Positions 7,837-17,083 of a DNA stretch of 64,000 nucleotides are shown here, in pieces. Below the pieces are notes generated by a model that worked only from the letters and a program-made list of their open reading frames with translations, made no database searches and had not been told where the DNA came from. The position numbers and the translations under genes are program-made. The stretch spans positions 1 to 64,000 of the forward strand of contig CAYWSB010000001.1 of the NCBI GenBank assembly GCA_964460465.1, given 5' to 3'. Position 1 is the stretch's first letter. Each line of letters starts with the position of its first letter. The stretch is from SLRI01 sp964460465. GTDB lineage: Bacteria; Pseudomonadota; Alphaproteobacteria; Geminicoccales; Geminicoccaceae.

Positions 7837-8769
7837 ATGGAGGCAGGACCATCGCCGCGGATCGAGCGCAAGCTCACGACCATCCTGGCTGCCGATGCGG
7901 TCGGCTACAGCAAGGTCATGGCGGCCGACGAGGAGACAGCCCTCGCAGCGTTGCGTGCCGCCCGCGCCGTCTTCATCCGGCTGATCGAGCGCCATCGCGG
8001 GCGAGTGTTCAGCACCGCCGGCGACGGCCTCATGGCCGAGTTCCCGTCGGTGGTCGAGGCGGTCCAATGCGCCATCGAGGTGCAGCGCGAGCTCGACGGG
8101 CGCGGCTCCAGTCCGGGTGCGACGGCGTTCCGGATCGGCGTGCATCTGGGCGACGTGATGGTCGACGGCGACGACCTGTTCGGCGACGGCGTCAATCTCG
8201 CCGCCCGGCTCGAGGGCATGGCGGAGCCCGGCGGCATCCTGATCTCGCAGCCGGTCTACGACCAGGTGCATGCGAAGCTCAGGGTCGGGTTCGACTTCCT
8301 GGGCGAGCAGCGGCCGAAGAATCTCGCCGCCGACGTGCCGGTCTACCGGGTGGCGCTGGCCGAGAACCGTCAGGGGCGCGGGCGGCCGACTGGTCCCGCC
8401 CCGCGGCCCCGGACGGAGCGTCCGCCGGAGACGCTGCCGGCGGCAGGTGAACGATGGGCGAGGCTCCGGCGCCGGTCGCTCGTCACGGGCACCTTTTGGC
8501 TCGGTCTCGTGGCCGTCGACCTGCTCACCGGCCCGGGGTTCTGGGCCCACTGGCCGGGAATCGCCTTGCTGGCCGGGCTCGGCTTCTGGCATGCGCCGCT
8601 GGTCGGCGGCCGCCATCTGAGCACGCGAACGGTCCGCCTCGCCGTGGTCGTGGCCGCCCTGGCGCTGGTCAACCTCGCCACCTGGAACGGCACGTTCTGG
8701 GTCGTCTGGCCGGCGTTGGCGATCGTGGTGATCGAGGCGATCCGGCGGCTGCGCACCGGTCCGGCGTGA
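7837..8769 (+). CDS. Class III adenylate/guanylate cyclase with C-terminal membrane domain
   Basis: 310 residues. Residues 10-175 are a class III cyclase homology domain: KLTTILAADAVGYSKVM with a metal-binding Asp, FSTAGDGLMAEF with the second Asp, and FGDGVNLAARLEGMAEPGGI with the Asn/Arg of the active site. This makes it a likely enzyme forming cAMP or cGMP in the cytoplasm. After a Pro/Arg linker, residues 208-305 hold about four hydrophobic helices with repeated F-W...W-P motifs, like a duplicated 2TM domain. Cyclases of this bacterial subgroup more often carry TPR repeats, so this membrane tail is unusual and would place the enzyme at the membrane. Confidence 0.85.
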   Translation: MEAGPSPRIERKLTTILAADAVGYSKVMAADEETALAALRAARAVFIRLIERHRGRVFSTAGDGLMAEFPSVVEAVQCAIEVQRELDGRGSSPGATAFRIGVHLGDVMVDGDDLFGDGVNLAARLEGMAEPGGILISQPVYDQVHAKLRVGFDFLGEQRPKNLAADVPVYRVALAENRQGRGRPTGPAPRPRTERPPETLPAAGERWARLRRRSLVTGTFWLGLVAVDLLTGPGFWAHWPGIALLAGLGFWHAPLVGGRHLSTRTVRLAVVVAALALVNLATWNGTFWVVWPALAIVVIEAIRRLRTGPA

Positions 8770-8838
8770 GCCGCGATCGCGGGCACCCGGCATGGGCCAC
8801 CGGGGGTCCTTGCCGCGGATCGGCGATGGCAGCTTCGG

Positions 8839-10029
8839 TCAGGCGCTGGCCCGACTGCGCGCCGCCAGGGCGGCGGCGCGGTGGCGCATGAGCCAGAGCA
8901 GGGGTGCCATCGACATCATGACCGCACCGGTGACGACCATGGCCGGTGCCGGATCGCCGAAGAGGTCGACGAGGCCCCCGGTGATCGGCGGCAGGATGCT
9001 CATGGCGACGTAGTTGACGGTGTAGAAGACGCCGAATCCGGCGGCCCGCTCGGCCGCGGGCAGGCTCTGCGGCAGCGCCATGATCGCCCCTGCCGGGGCA
9101 CCAAGGACGATGCCGGCGAGGACGATGGCGGGCAGCGGGGTGGCGAGATAGGGCAGCATGGCGATCGCCAGTCCGGTCACGAGCGCCGCAACGACGATAA
9201 GCCGATCGCCCTTGCCGGTGCGGTCGGCGAGATGCCCGCCCAGGACCAGGAGGGGGACGCAGAGCCACATCAGCAGGCTGGCGGCGGCAGCGGCGCTCGA
9301 TTGCGGCCAGCCCCGGTCGGCCAGGGCGAGCGGGGCGAAGCCGAGGAACAGGACGATCCCCGCATTGAAGGCGCCCCAGACCACACCGGCCAAAGCGGCG
9401 AGCTCGAAGCCTGCTCGCGACAGCCTGGGCCGAGCGGGATGTCGAGCGGCAGCCGGCACCGGCGGCGGGTCACGGCCGGGCGGCGGGCGATAGGCGACGG
9501 CCAGGAGCCCGAGTGCGAGGAGGCAGAACCCAGCGGCGAGCGACAGGACGCTCTGCCAACCGGCGAACGATAGCCACCAGCCGAAGGCGGCCATGGCGAA
9601 GGCGAGGCCGAGCGGCCAGCTGCTGAGCAGGCAGCCCATGGCGGTGGCGAGCTCGCGGCCGGCGAACCAGTCGGTCGTCATCTTGGCCAGCATGACGGTG
9701 AGCAGGATGCCGCCAGTGCCCGAGACGAGGCGGCCGACGCAGGCCACGGCGAAGCTCGTCGCCTGGGCGACGATCAGGCAGCCGAGCCCCAGAGCGAAAA
9801 GGCCAAGCACCGCCACCGGCTTGTCGCCGAGGCGACCGCCGAGCCAGCCTGCCGGAATAGCCAGGAACACGCCGGGCAGCATGAAGAGCCCGAGCAGGGT
9901 CCCGGCCTGCGCATAGGTCAGTGCCAGCTCGCTCACCAGGAACGGCAGCACGGTGGCCACCGCCTGAAAGGCGAGCGCCAGGCCGACCCTGGCGGTGAAG
10001 AGGACCCCGAGGACGCTCCAGCGGCTCAC
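8839..10029 (-). CDS. Major facilitator superfamily transporter
   Basis: 396 residues with about twelve hydrophobic helices. The loop after helix 2 reads GWLGGRLGDKPV, a good MFS motif A (G-x-L-x-x-R-x-G), and its counterpart in the second half is GGHLADRTGKGDRL. The N-terminus VLGVLFTARVGLALAFQAVA begins helix 1 directly. It is a proton-coupled inner-membrane transporter or effluxer of unknown substrate. It is convergent with the cyclase gene (gap about 70 bases, containing the palindrome CCGCGATCGCGG) and lies upstream of nothing obviously related. Confidence 0.85.
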   Translation of the reverse strand: MSRWSVLGVLFTARVGLALAFQAVATVLPFLVSELALTYAQAGTLLGLFMLPGVFLAIPAGWLGGRLGDKPVAVLGLFALGLGCLIVAQATSFAVACVGRLVSGTGGILLTVMLAKMTTDWFAGRELATAMGCLLSSWPLGLAFAMAAFGWWLSFAGWQSVLSLAAGFCLLALGLLAVAYRPPPGRDPPPVPAAARHPARPRLSRAGFELAALAGVVWGAFNAGIVLFLGFAPLALADRGWPQSSAAAAASLLMWLCVPLLVLGGHLADRTGKGDRLIVVAALVTGLAIAMLPYLATPLPAIVLAGIVLGAPAGAIMALPQSLPAAERAAGFGVFYTVNYVAMSILPPITGGLVDLFGDPAPAMVVTGAVMMSMAPLLWLMRHRAAALAARSRASA

Positions 10030-10160
10030 CTGACTGCCCAGCGCTCCGATTCAGCGGCGAGCGCCGGTGGCGTTCGCTGCCCGCGGCCCGCCCCCGCCGT
10101 CACCGGCGCTGCAATGCCTGCCGGCTTGCGTTTCGGCAAGGGGCCGTCAGCGGCCGCCGG

Positions 10161-10973
10161 TCAGTGCGAGGCGCCGCCGTCGACCGCGAAGGCCTGGCCC
10201 GTGACGTGCGCGGCGGTTGCCAGGAAGACGGTCATGTCGGCCATGTCCGCCTCGGTCTGCGGCACGCCCTGCGGGATGAACGACTCGACCGAGCGCTTGT
10301 AGGCCGCCTCCTCGCTCTCGCCGGGTTGGGCGAAGACACCCGAGAGGAGCGTCCACATCTGCGTCCCGACGATGCCGGGGCAGAGGCAGTTCACCGTGAT
10401 GCCCTCCTTCGCCACTTCCTTGGCGAGCGATATCGAGAAGCCGATCACCGCCCATTTGGAGGCGCAGTAGTGCGTCAGGAGCGGCACGCCGAGCTTGCCC
10501 GCGATCGAGGCGATGTTGATGATGCGCCCGCCGCCGCCCTGCCTGCGCATCTCGGCCACGACCGCCTGGTTGGTCAGAAACGTCCCCTTGGCGTTGACGT
10601 CCATGATGCTGTCCCAGTCGGCCTCGGCGAGCTCCTGGATGGGCTTGGCGGTGATCACCCCGGCACCGTTGACGAGCACGTCGACGCGGCCGAAGGCTTC
10701 GACCGTGGCCTTCACCATGGCGGCGACCTGACCGGGATCCGTGACATCGGCCTCGATGGCGATCGCCCGGTCGCCGAGCTCGGCCGCCACCGCCTTGGCG
10801 GCCGTGTAGCCGCCGAGATTGCGGCCGTGATACTGGTTTGCGGCATCGCGCGCCTGATCGAGGCCGGCGACCGCGACATGCATGCCCAGCGCGTGGAAGC
10901 GCCTTGCGATCCCCCTGCCGATGCCGGTCCCGCCACCGGTCACCAGCGCCACCTTGCCGTTGAGCGCGCTCAT
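10161..10973 (-). CDS. SDR family NAD(P)-dependent oxidoreductase
   Basis: 270 residues from an ATG with the strong ribosome site GGGAGGA; the frame continues upstream to 11075 without a better start. The Rossmann motif is TGGGTGIG at the N-terminus, followed by the NGAG motif, catalytic Ser in IINIASIAG and Y-x-x-x-K in HYCASKWAV, and the late LCPGIVGT. The protein is a classical short-chain dehydrogenase, about the usual length, oxidising or reducing a sugar alcohol or other alcohol. It lies next to an unrelated transporter, so the substrate is unknown. Confidence 0.9.
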   Translation of the reverse strand: MSALNGKVALVTGGGTGIGRGIARRFHALGMHVAVAGLDQARDAANQYHGRNLGGYTAAKAVAAELGDRAIAIEADVTDPGQVAAMVKATVEAFGRVDVLVNGAGVITAKPIQELAEADWDSIMDVNAKGTFLTNQAVVAEMRRQGGGGRIINIASIAGKLGVPLLTHYCASKWAVIGFSISLAKEVAKEGITVNCLCPGIVGTQMWTLLSGVFAQPGESEEAAYKRSVESFIPQGVPQTEADMADMTVFLATAAHVTGQAFAVDGGASH

Positions 10974-11059
10974 CTCGTTCCTCCCTATTGTTGACCTTGC
11001 TGTCGAGCGACGACCGGAGATTGCAGGATCGTGTCCGGTGGAGCAATCCAGGATGGATC

Positions 11060-11995
11060 TCACCCTCTGGCCCATACGAGCACCGAGGTGACGGTGCAGA
11101 CCGAGAGGGCATGCGTGACGAGCACGATCGACGACGCGAGCCGCGTGTAGACGCCGTAGCGCTCGGCGAGGACGAAGACCGAGGCGCCGGTCGGCAGGCT
11201 GGCCGTGACAATGGTCGCAAGCGCCAGATCGGGGCGTAGCGGCAGCAGCCAGAGCACGGTCGCCGCCATCAGCACGGGGTGGACGACGAGCTTGATGGCG
11301 GTCGCCGTGGCGATCTCGGCCCTGGCCCCGGTGAGCTGGGCGCCGACCAGCGAGGCGCCGAGCGCGAAGAGGGCGCAGGGGGCGGCGGCGGCACCCAGGA
11401 GGCCGGCGAAATTGGCGACGGGGGCCGGCAGCCCGGCGCCGCCGAGGTTCCAGGCGAAGCCGGCGAAGACAGCGATGATCAAGGGGTTGCGGGCGAGATT
11501 GGCGAGGACGGTCCGCAAGGTGGCGAGCGGCGACGCCGCCCGTCCGGCGCGAGCCTCGAGGATCATGATCAGAACGGGGGCGGTGATCAGATTGTCGAAG
11601 GTCAGCGCCAGCACCGCCGGCAGGGCGGCCTCCGGGCCCAGTGCGGTGATCAGGAGCGGGATGCCCATGTAGCCCGAGTTGGTCCAGATGCCCCCCATGC
11701 CGGCGACGCTGGCCTCGGCGAAGGGCAGGCCGAAGCGCCAGCGGAACAGGCCCGTCGAGGCCAGCCAGAGCACGCCCGCCACGCCGTAGAACGCGATGAA
11801 GAAGCGCCAGTCGAAGAGATCGTCCAGCGGTGCGGTCGCCACCTTGAGGAACAGGAGCGCCGGCAGGGCGAAATAGAAGACGAATCCATTGAGCCCGGCC
11901 ACCGCGGTCTCGCTGACCATTCGCCGGGCGAGCGCAACGTAGCCGCAGAGGATGAGCGCGAAAAAAGGGAGCGCGACGTCAAAGAGCACCGACAA
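11060..11995 (-). CDS. AEC (auxin efflux carrier) family transporter
   Basis: About 311 residues with ten hydrophobic segments. Characteristic stretches are FYFALPALLFLKVATAP near the start, GGIWTNSGYMGIPLL and LALTFDNLITAPVLIMIL in the middle, and TASLPTGASVFVLAERYG near the end. Prokaryotic AEC proteins move organic acids such as malate or malonate. The open frame extends to 12196 with a hydrophilic, Arg-rich leader unlike this family. I chose a TTG at 11995 (GGAG about seven bases upstream); a GTG two codons later is an alternative. Confidence 0.85.
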   Translation of the reverse strand: MSVLFDVALPFFALILCGYVALARRMVSETAVAGLNGFVFYFALPALLFLKVATAPLDDLFDWRFFIAFYGVAGVLWLASTGLFRWRFGLPFAEASVAGMGGIWTNSGYMGIPLLITALGPEAALPAVLALTFDNLITAPVLIMILEARAGRAASPLATLRTVLANLARNPLIIAVFAGFAWNLGGAGLPAPVANFAGLLGAAAAPCALFALGASLVGAQLTGARAEIATATAIKLVVHPVLMAATVLWLLPLRPDLALATIVTASLPTGASVFVLAERYGVYTRLASSIVLVTHALSVCTVTSVLVWARG

Positions 11996-12273
11996 GGGCT
12001 GTCTCCATCCTTCAGCATGCTCCGGTGCCGCGCGCTCGTCGCCTGCGGCCTGCTCGGACCCCCGCCGACCACCCCCAGCATCGTGGCGGCTCGCACCCGC
12101 CGAGTCGAGATCGACGCGGCCTGCGGTACCCGCCAGACGGCGGCTTGCCGGCACCGGGAGCCCACGTGCGCAGGGCTTGCGACGCCGGCAGGTCACTCCT
12201 ATTGCTGCGCCATGACGATCTGCGCATCCGCCATGGCCGGCCGGCGGGCCGGCGCCTCCAAGCTGGTTGCACC

Positions 12274-15200
12274 TTGCGCTATCTGATCGCCGGCGGTGCC
12301 TTGCTCCTGGGCGCGGTGGCCGCCGCCTTCCTCGCCTTGCCGCTGCTGATCGACGGCGAGCGCATCGAGCGGCGTCTCACCGAAGTGGTGGCCACGGCGA
12401 CCGGCCGGCAACTCGGCGTCGCGGGGGCCGTCGACATCAAGCTCCTGCCACAGCCATTGCTGACGATGCATCGGCCGACCATCGGCACGGGTGCCGAGGG
12501 CTTCGGGCTGACCGCCGACCGGCTCGACCTGGAGGTCCGGCTGCTGCCCCTGCTGGTCGGCACGCTCGAGGTGACGGACGCGCACCTCGTCCGGCCCGAG
12601 CTCCGTCTGTCGGGCGATACGACAGCGGAGCTGATCGCCTGGCTGGAGCGGCTGGCGACGCGCGAGGAAGCGCTGCCCTGGCAGCGCCTCGCCATCGTCG
12701 GCGGGACGCTCGCCACGACGGCACGGGGCGCGATCGTGCAGCAGATCGATGCGGTCATCGAGCGCGATGCCGTGACCGGCGGCAGTCGCGTGGCGGCGAC
12801 GGGACACGTCGGCGGCAGCGGGCGGGTGGAGCTCGACGCCGAGCTCGCCAGTGTGCCGAGCGGACGGCCGATCCCGACACAGCTGCAGCTGGCGCTGAGG
12901 GGGAACGACGCCGAAAGCCGGCTCGATTTTCGCGGACTCGTCAGGCTGGCCGGCGATGGCAAGGGGCTGGACGGGCGGCTGGCTGTGGACCTCGAATCGC
13001 CGGCGTCCCTCGGCCGTCTCCTCGCGACGGGTGACGCCAGCACCAGCCCGACAACGCTGGCGGCGGCGCCAGTATCGCTCCAGGCGGTGCTGGCGGTCGA
13101 GCTCGGCGCCGACCGACCCGAGATGCGCCTGGACGAGCTCACCCTCACGGTGGACGGCCAGAGCCTGACCGGCAGCGCGGCGCTCGGCCTCGGAACGGCG
13201 CCGGCCATGGCACTCGCCCTGGCCGCCGACCGGCTGACGCTGCCGGCTGCGACCGACCCGGCGAGCCGATGGCCGTTGGGCGTCCTGCGCGCCTTGCCGG
13301 CCGATCTCGCCGGCACGGTCGAGCTGCGGGCTGCGGTCGTCGAGTGGCGGGGGCAGACGCTGCGCCAAGTATCGCTCGACCTCGCCTTGGACGGCGGCGG
13401 TGCGGCCGAGATCACCCGTGCCAGCCTTCTCCTGCCCGGCCCGGGCGACCTCGCCTTCACCGGCCGGCTCGAGCCCTCGGGCAGCGACGGCGAGCCGCGG
13501 CTGAGCGGACGACTGGCGGTCGCGGTACAGGAGCCGGCGGCACTGGTCGAAGCCTTCGCCACACCGCCAGCCGTGTTGCGCCGGTCGACCACGCTGTCGC
13601 TCGAGACCGAGCTCATCTGGGCGCCGTCGGGCGTGACGCTGCGTGGCGCCGATCTGCGGCTCGATGCGCTGCGCGCCGAAGGTGGCATCGCATGGCGCGT
13701 GGCGAGCGACGGCCGCCTGCCGCAGCTCGCCGCGCGCGGGTCGATCGATCGGCTGGCGCTGGACGATCTCGTCGCCCTCGACGCGCCATCGACCACTTTG
13801 GAAACATGGCTCCAGCAGCTGACCGCGACCGACCTCGCCCTCGACCTCCGGGTCGAGCGGACGAGCCTCGGCGAAGCCCGGCTCGGCGGCCTCGTGGTGC
13901 ATCTCGACGGCAGCGACGGCAGGATTGCCATCGAGCGTGCCAGCTTCACCGACGTGGCCGGCAGCGCCGTCACCGTCGACGGGGTGATCGACGCGCGCGA
14001 GCGCTCCTTTGCACTCGATCTGGCGATCGATCTGGCGTCGTTGCCGCGCCTGCTCAGGCTGCTCGGTCACGAGCCATCGGGGGCACTCGCCCTGCTCGGC
14101 CCACTGAACCTGCGCAGCACCCTCGAGGGCGCCATCGAGGACGTGACGGTGCAGGCCACCCTCGATGCGGATCAGTTCCGCGCGGCCGGCGGCGGACGGC
14201 TGAGCAACTGGCTCGCCGCACCATCGGGGCGCATCGAGCTGCGGCTCGACGCCGTCGACGCCGCGGCTCTCGTGCGGCAGGCCGGCGGCATGGCCGTCAC
14301 CGATCCCCTGCTGCAGGGGCCGCTCGCGGCGACCATCGGTGTGGAGCTCGACCAGGGTGCCCTATCCGCGGCGGCGCTCGGCGCGACGCTGGGCGACCTG
14401 GAGCTGGACCTCGCTGCCGGCCGCCGCGCGCCCGAGACGGTGCAGCTCGATCGGTTCGATCTGCGGATCGGTGCGCTCGGTGCCGACACGGCTGCGCTCC
14501 TCTATCGCCTGGCCACGCCACCGCTCGGCCTCGTGCCCGGCCCACCGTCGGCCTGGCTCGGCTACTGGCCCGCGCAGGAGCTGGATTGGCGCGGGCTCTG
14601 GGCACGTGACATGGAGCTGGCCTTGACCCTGGCGCGCGACGACCCGGCGCTGCCGCCGATCGAGGTGATCGGGCAGGTGCGCGACGGGCTCCTCACCATC
14701 CCGGCCTTCCGCTACGAGAGCGAACGCGGGCTGATCGAGGCCGGCATGGCCCTGGCGACCCGCCGCGGCACGCCGATCGCCGAGCTGGCCATCGACCTCG
14801 CCGCACAAGGGCTGGATATCACGACGGTGCTGGAGGCCGCCGGCGTCGATCCGGAAGCGATGACGGGTGGCGTGGATCTGGAGGCGCGACTGCTGTCGTC
14901 GGGGCGAAGTCTCCGCGCCATGGTGGCCAACCTGCAGGGGCGGGTGGGGTTCGTCATGTCGAGCGGCAGGCTCGGTGCGAGTTCGGCTGCCGATGGCGGT
15001 ATTCCCGTCGATCGCCTCGCCGGCACGCTGGAGGTCGAGCGGGGCGTCGTGCGGCCCCTCGCCGGCGGCATCACCTTCGCGGGCCCGGACGGCACCGGGC
15101 GCGTCGACGGCTTCGTGGATCTCCTGAACTGGATGGTGGAGCTGCAGCTGGCAATCGACGGGCGGGCCGGCGATCCGCTGGTCCGGCAGCGATTCTTCGG

Positions 15201-15288
15201 GCCCCTGGGCGAGGTGTCGACCCTGCCACCCGACGATCCCGCCGTCGCCCTGGAACCCGAGCCGTCGCAAGGCGCACCGGCAGACTGA
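12274..15288 (+). CDS. AsmA family protein
   Basis: About 1004 residues: one N-terminal membrane helix (LIAGGALLLGAVAAAFLALP), then a very long periplasmic region of beta-rich repeats. The AsmA N-terminal signature follows the helix (ATGRQLGVAGAVDIKLLPQP, then LTMHRPTIG), and a C-terminal AsmA_2 region (about 850-980) contains GRVGFVMSSGRLG. AsmA-like proteins are thought to bridge inner and outer membranes for phospholipid or envelope transport. No ATG fits; a TTG at 12274 directly precedes the helix, though the frame stays open upstream to 12025. It is convergent with the COQ9 gene. Confidence 0.85.
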   Translation: MRYLIAGGALLLGAVAAAFLALPLLIDGERIERRLTEVVATATGRQLGVAGAVDIKLLPQPLLTMHRPTIGTGAEGFGLTADRLDLEVRLLPLLVGTLEVTDAHLVRPELRLSGDTTAELIAWLERLATREEALPWQRLAIVGGTLATTARGAIVQQIDAVIERDAVTGGSRVAATGHVGGSGRVELDAELASVPSGRPIPTQLQLALRGNDAESRLDFRGLVRLAGDGKGLDGRLAVDLESPASLGRLLATGDASTSPTTLAAAPVSLQAVLAVELGADRPEMRLDELTLTVDGQSLTGSAALGLGTAPAMALALAADRLTLPAATDPASRWPLGVLRALPADLAGTVELRAAVVEWRGQTLRQVSLDLALDGGGAAEITRASLLLPGPGDLAFTGRLEPSGSDGEPRLSGRLAVAVQEPAALVEAFATPPAVLRRSTTLSLETELIWAPSGVTLRGADLRLDALRAEGGIAWRVASDGRLPQLAARGSIDRLALDDLVALDAPSTTLETWLQQLTATDLALDLRVERTSLGEARLGGLVVHLDGSDGRIAIERASFTDVAGSAVTVDGVIDARERSFALDLAIDLASLPRLLRLLGHEPSGALALLGPLNLRSTLEGAIEDVTVQATLDADQFRAAGGGRLSNWLAAPSGRIELRLDAVDAAALVRQAGGMAVTDPLLQGPLAATIGVELDQGALSAAALGATLGDLELDLAAGRRAPETVQLDRFDLRIGALGADTAALLYRLATPPLGLVPGPPSAWLGYWPAQELDWRGLWARDMELALTLARDDPALPPIEVIGQVRDGLLTIPAFRYESERGLIEAGMALATRRGTPIAELAIDLAAQGLDITTVLEAAGVDPEAMTGGVDLEARLLSSGRSLRAMVANLQGRVGFVMSSGRLGASSAADGGIPVDRLAGTLEVERGVVRPLAGGITFAGPDGTGRVDGFVDLLNWMVELQLAIDGRAGDPLVRQRFFGPLGEVSTLPPDDPAVALEPEPSQGAPAD

Positions 15289-15303
15289 CGGCCGTTGGCG
15301 GTC

Positions 15304-15999
15304 CTATTTCCGGGCGGCGGCCCCGGCGCCTCGCGTCCCCTTGCGGCGGAGCAGACCGGCGCCCGGGAGATCGCGCATCAGACCCTGCATCTGGCCGCGC
15401 AACTGGCCGATGCGCATCACGTCCTCGATCCGCCGATCGAGAAAGGCCCAGGTCTCCTCGTTCTCGGGCGAGATGTCCTCGAGCCAGTAGAGGACGGTCG
15501 TGATCAGCACTGTGGCAAGCGTCACCCGGCGGCTGTAGCGGCTCAGGCCCTGCTCACGTGTCGCGGGGAAGCCGGCGGCGTCCCAGATCTGGTCGACCGT
15601 CCGCCAGAGCGCCTTGCCGGCAGTGCCGAGATTGGCGGGGTTGCCGCGGATCAGCGCCGCCCGGCGCATCGCCTCCTTGTGGTCGTCGAGGACCTCGATG
15701 CGGGTCCGCACGAGCCGCGCGATCCGCTCGCGCACCGGCAGGCGGGCGAGTTCCTCGGGATCGATCGCGCCCAGCATCCGCCGGTCGGCCCAGTCGCCGA
15801 GCCAGGCCAGGAGGCTGTCGCCGCCCTGCGGGAACAGGCGCCGCGCCGTCGCCGCGTCGAAGCCGGCGTCGGCTGCCGCCTGCAGCAGGGTCCGCCGGCT
15901 CCACCCGTCGAAGGCCGCATGGACGAGGGCGGCCTCCAGGATCCGGTCCTTCTGGGCGACACGCTCCGCCATGGCATCACCGGTCGCAGCTTCCGTCAT
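15304..15999 (-). CDS. COQ9 family protein (ubiquinone biosynthesis)
   Basis: 231 residues from an ATG with AGGA upstream. The fold begins like a TetR regulator (RILEAALVHAAFDGWSRRTL, then AAADAGFDAATARRLFP) and continues with the COQ9 lipid-binding half, including SIKLATRL-like helices and TTVLYWLEDISPENEETWAFLD. The bacterial form is also described as divergent to rpsU, and rpsU does lie divergently nearby. COQ9 binds ubiquinone precursors and assists COQ7-type hydroxylation. It overlaps the end of the deformylase gene by 23 bases, so the two are cotranscribed. Confidence 0.9.
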   Translation of the reverse strand: MTEAATGDAMAERVAQKDRILEAALVHAAFDGWSRRTLLQAAADAGFDAATARRLFPQGGDSLLAWLGDWADRRMLGAIDPEELARLPVRERIARLVRTRIEVLDDHKEAMRRAALIRGNPANLGTAGKALWRTVDQIWDAAGFPATREQGLSRYSRRVTLATVLITTVLYWLEDISPENEETWAFLDRRIEDVMRIGQLRGQMQGLMRDLPGAGLLRRKGTRGAGAAARK

Positions 16000-16558
16000 C
16001 GCTTCCTGCACCTTCGGCTTTGGACGTCTGCTCCGCAAGATAGGCGGCCAGGGCGCCGACTTCACCATCGAAGGCGAGATGCCGCGGATCGCCGAGGCGG
16101 TGGGTGTAGAGGATGCCGTCCAGATGGTCGACCTCGTGCTGCAGAATCCGTGCGAACAGCCCTTTGGCCTCGCGCTCGATCGGCCGGCCGCGTGCATCGG
16201 TCGCCTGCAGCCCGACGGCAGCGTGCCGGGGGACCAGACCGCGCAGCCCCGGGATCGAGAGGCAGCCCTCGAAGGCGAGCTCGCTCGCCTCACCGACCGG
16301 CACGAGCCGCGGGTTGAGCAGCGCGAGCGGCTCGGCCGCGCGGTCGACGGCACCATCGGCGTCCGGGACGTGGGCGAGCATCACCCGCAGGCCGGCATAG
16401 ACCTGCGGGGCGGCGAGCCCGAGGCCGCGGGCATCGGCCAGGGTCTCGCGCATGTCGGCGAGCAGGCCCGCGATCTCGGGCGCCTGCGGATCGGTGACGA
16501 CGGCGGCGGGCCGCAGCAGCACAGGCTGGCCCAGAAGGGCGATCTTCCGCAAGGTCAT
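15977..16558 (-). CDS. def: Peptide deformylase
   Basis: 193 residues. All three catalytic motifs are present: GLGLAAPQV (45-53), EGCLS (97-101) with the metal-binding Cys, and HEVDH (141-145) with the two metal-binding His and the catalytic Glu. The enzyme removes the formyl group from the first Met of new proteins. The start chosen has GGAG nine bases upstream; another ATG pair lies six codons earlier. The gene is transcribed with the COQ9-like gene and divergently from rpsU. The residue after the third motif matches type I bacterial enzymes. Confidence 0.92.
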   Translation of the reverse strand: MTLRKIALLGQPVLLRPAAVVTDPQAPEIAGLLADMRETLADARGLGLAAPQVYAGLRVMLAHVPDADGAVDRAAEPLALLNPRLVPVGEASELAFEGCLSIPGLRGLVPRHAAVGLQATDARGRPIEREAKGLFARILQHEVDHLDGILYTHRLGDPRHLAFDGEVGALAAYLAEQTSKAEGAGSDDGSCDR

Positions 16559-16727
16559 GGCAGTCGACTCCATCATTGCCGCAGGTCGCGACCGGCACCG
16601 CGACGGGGACTTGCCGAAAACGCGCCTTTGCCGTAGAAGGCCGCCCAGCCCTTTATCGAGGGAACCCCTATTGTTGTCCCGGTTCTGCGCCGCGCAGGCC
16701 GGGCCGAACGCGTACAGGAGAGCGGTC

Positions 16728-16934
16728 ATCGTCGAGGTTCAGGTTCGCGACAACAATGTCGATCAGGCTCTGCGCGCGCTCAAGAAGAAGATGCAGCGCG
16801 AGGGTCTCTATCGCGAGATGCGCATGCGCCGGCACTACGAGAAGCCGTCCGAGCGGCGTGCCCGCGAGAAGGCGGAGGCCATCCGCCGCTACCGCAAGCT
16901 GATGCGCAAGCGGGCCGAGCGCGACGAGGTCTGA
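16728..16934 (+). CDS. rpsU: 30S ribosomal protein S21
   Basis: The product VRDNNVDQALRALKKKMQRE, then LYREMRMRRHYEKPSERRAREKAEA and a basic tail, is S21, a small-subunit protein needed for translation initiation. There is no ATG, GTG or TTG at the expected N-terminus. The strong AGGAG at 16716-16720 is followed after seven bases by ATC (16728), which I mark as the start; GTC at 16725 is also possible. In-frame TTG codons at 16671 and 16674 would add about nineteen unconserved residues. Either a rare AUC start or an assembly error is implied. Divergent from def. Confidence 0.85.
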   Translation: MVEVQVRDNNVDQALRALKKKMQREGLYREMRMRRHYEKPSERRAREKAEAIRRYRKLMRKRAERDEV

Positions 16935-16994
16935 GCTACGGCCGGGTCCGCGAGGCGGCCCGGTCGAGGCACCCGCAACGTTGGCTTGGCGACG

Positions 16995-17028
16995 ATGCTC
17001 GTCCGGATCCGGATCACCGGGCGAGCAT
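16995..17028. terminator. Terminator-like hairpin between rpsU and the cytochrome gene
   Basis: ATGCTCGTCCGG (16995-17006) pairs with CCGGGCGAGCAT (17017-17028) with one G-U type pair, around a 10-base loop. It lies between the converging ends of rpsU and the minus-strand cytochrome gene and could serve both. There is no long T-run, so strength is uncertain. Confidence 0.5.
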
Positions 17029-17083
17029 GTCTCTTCCGGTGATTTTCTGTTCGCACCGTCGTCGCGCCGATCCGCTCCGCCGG

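Noticed and set aside
8771..8782. CCGCGATCGCGG palindrome between converging genes considered as a terminator
   Set aside because: A 12-base palindrome has no loop, no T-run follows it, and such sites are common at this GC content.
12199..14070. A 623-codon minus-strand open frame
   Set aside because: It is antisense to the AsmA gene, low in hydrophobic residues and Gln/Arg-rich, as expected of a shadow frame.
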